From Saccoglossus kowalevskii (Eukaryota > Hemichordata > Enteropneusta > Harrimaniidae): a stretch of 29,589 nt of DNA. The notes beneath the pieces were generated by a model. The model saw nothing but the letters and a program-made list of their open reading frames with translations, was not told where the DNA came from and made no database searches. The stretch is from assembly GCF_000003605.2 (NCBI RefSeq), contig NW_003121915.1, forward strand, positions 923 through 30,511, in the 5' to 3' direction. The stretch's first letter is position 1. The number at the start of each line of letters is the position of its first letter. This document shows positions 28,334 to 29,589 of the stretch, one piece after another. The translations under genes and the position numbers were made by a program.

Positions 28334-29355
28334 GCTCATAATCATAATTTATGCATAGAACTCCCTAGTCTTGAGTGTTTGATTTTGATCACCTCCCTTA
28401 GTTCATCATCATAATTTATGCATTGAACTCCCTAGTCATGATGTTTTATTTTGATCACCTCCCCTAGCTCATCATCATAACTTATGCATAGAACTCCCTA
28501 GTCTTGAGTGTTTGATTTTGATCACCTCCCTTAGTTCATCATCATAATTTATGCATTGAACTCCCTAGTCATGATGTTTTATTTTGATCACCTCCCTTAG
28601 CTCATCATCATAATTTATGCATTGAACTCACTAGGCTTGAGTGTTTTATTTTGATCACCTTCCTTAGCTCATCATCATAATTTATGCATAGAACTCCCTA
28701 GTCTTGAGTGTTTGATTTTGATCACCTCCCTTAGCTCATCATCATAATTTATGCATTGAACTCCCTAGTCATGATGTTTGATTTTGATCACCTCCCTTAG
28801 TTCATCATCATAATTTATGCATTGAACTCCCTATTCATGATGTTTTATTTTGATCACCTCCCTTAGCTCATCATCATAATTTATGCATTGAACTCACTAG
28901 GCTTGAGTGTTTTATTTTGATCACCTCCCTTAGCTCATCATCATAATTTATGCATAGAACTCCCTAGTCTTGAGTGTTTGATTTTGATCACCTCGCTTAG
29001 CTCATCATCATAATTTATGCATTGAACTCCCTAGTCATGATGTTTGATTTTGATCACCTCCCTTAGTTCATCATCATAATTTATGCATTGAACTCCCTAG
29101 TCATGATGTTTTATTTTGATCACCTCCCTTAGCTCATCATCATAATTTATGCATATAACTCTCTAGTCTTGAGTGTTTGATTTCGATCACCTCTCTTAGC
29201 TCATCATCATAATTTATGCATTGAACTCCCTAGTCATGATGTTTTATTTTGATCACCTCCCTTAGCTCATCATCATAATTTATGCATATAACTCCCTAGT
29301 CTTGAGTGTTTGATTTTGATCACCTCTCTTAGCTCATCATCATAATTTATGCATT
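28314..29355. repeat. Minisatellite, 16 units of 66/67 bp
   Basis: Units start at 28314, 28381, 28447, 28514, 28580, 28647, 28714, 28780, 28846, 28913, 28980, 29046, 29112, 29179, 29245 and 29312 (the last partial). Each opens with (G/T)ATTTTGATCACCTCCCTTAG, the right terminus of the adjacent TIR element, followed by about 45 bp containing CATCATAATTTATGCAT and GAACTCCCTAG. Units of 67 bp end CTTGAGTGTTT; units of 66 bp end CATGATGTTT. Divergence between units is low, so the array is young or kept uniform. There are no unique spacers, so it is not CRISPR-like. Confidence 0.95.
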
Positions 29356-29589
29356 TGAAACCAGGGTAATTTTACTGTTTCTTTAAATCTATCTAGTTTT
29401 CTTTATATTTCTTGTTACTACGGGCCCGTGTGTTATTTATTATGGTAACCCGTATTTGTGACGTCATGGAAAAGTTTTGGTCTCATGATCGACGCCTGTT
29501 GAGACGCGCTACACTGATTGGTGCGTCCCGGGATGTCACGCCACTCCGCGCGCAAGAGAAGAAGGTGCCGGGCGAGAGACAAAGATGAC
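29356..29589 (+). promoter_or_regulatory. Promoter-like right edge, likely 5' end of a next gene
   Basis: A full CRE, TGACGTCA (29459-29466), and a reversed CCAAT box ATTGG (29517-29521) precede a CpG-rich stretch (29520-29560). The window closes at ACAAAGATGAC, with an ATG at 29585 in an acceptable start context. A half X-box (ATGGTAAC) lies at 29442-29449. The gene would continue beyond the window; its product cannot be seen. Confidence 0.4.

Noticed and set aside
28314-29355. CRISPR-like or centromeric array
   Set aside because: The repeats are directly adjacent without unique spacers, and the genome is animal. Sixteen units are too few to claim a centromere.

Overview
Kind of organism. 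The window is eukaryotic nuclear DNA from an animal. It is AT-rich, its genes are split by GT-AG introns of roughly 0.4 to 2.7 kb, and the space between genes is filled with short non-autonomous DNA transposons and decayed LINE pieces. The polycystin family gene and the style of the repeats point to an invertebrate bilaterian, most likely marine. A mollusc is possible, but the sequence alone does not settle the phylum.

Layout. (1) 319-3702, plus strand: the last four coding exons of a polycystin-1-like gene, 513 residues in frame to the stop, with its 5' part outside the window. (2) 3703-7130: intergenic DNA with a CTCF-like site, a foldback/MITE cluster (4154-4938), a C-rich tract (6191-6228) and a second copy of a TACTGT-ended MITE. 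(3) 7130-16640: about 9.5 kb with no coding exon I can support. It holds promoter-like islands (an NRF-1-type site at 7531, a CCAAT/TATA pair at 10302/10382), four matches to the RFX X-box of ciliary genes (8422, 10791, 13133, 13927), several good splice donors that could end 5' UTR exons, a LINE relic and several MITEs. (4) 16650-23044, plus strand: a complete seven-exon gene for a 205-residue, very basic then acidic protein I do not recognise, with poly(A) signal AATAAA at 23251. It includes a 37-nt exon and a 26-nt microexon that together keep frame. (5) 23045-27867: intergenic DNA with two LINE relics and another MITE. (6) 27868-29355: a TIR element whose right end runs straight into a tandem array of 16 units of 66/67 bp, with a 266-bp higher-order period. 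(7) 29356-29589: a CpG-containing, promoter-like edge with a CRE, a reversed CCAAT box and an ATG at 29585, probably the 5' end of the next gene.

How it fits together. Polycystins act on cilia and flagella, and the second gene lies downstream of a cluster of X-box-like sites. A ciliary or sperm role for the second gene is therefore a testable inference; nothing in the protein itself proves it. The mobile DNA belongs to a few families: five copies of a roughly 165-bp TTAA-flanked MITE, an AAGGGC-ended element in two inverted copies that keeps a short transposase-like reading frame, TACTGT-ended MITEs, and a TIR element that seeded a satellite-like array. I saw no retroviral or LTR element.
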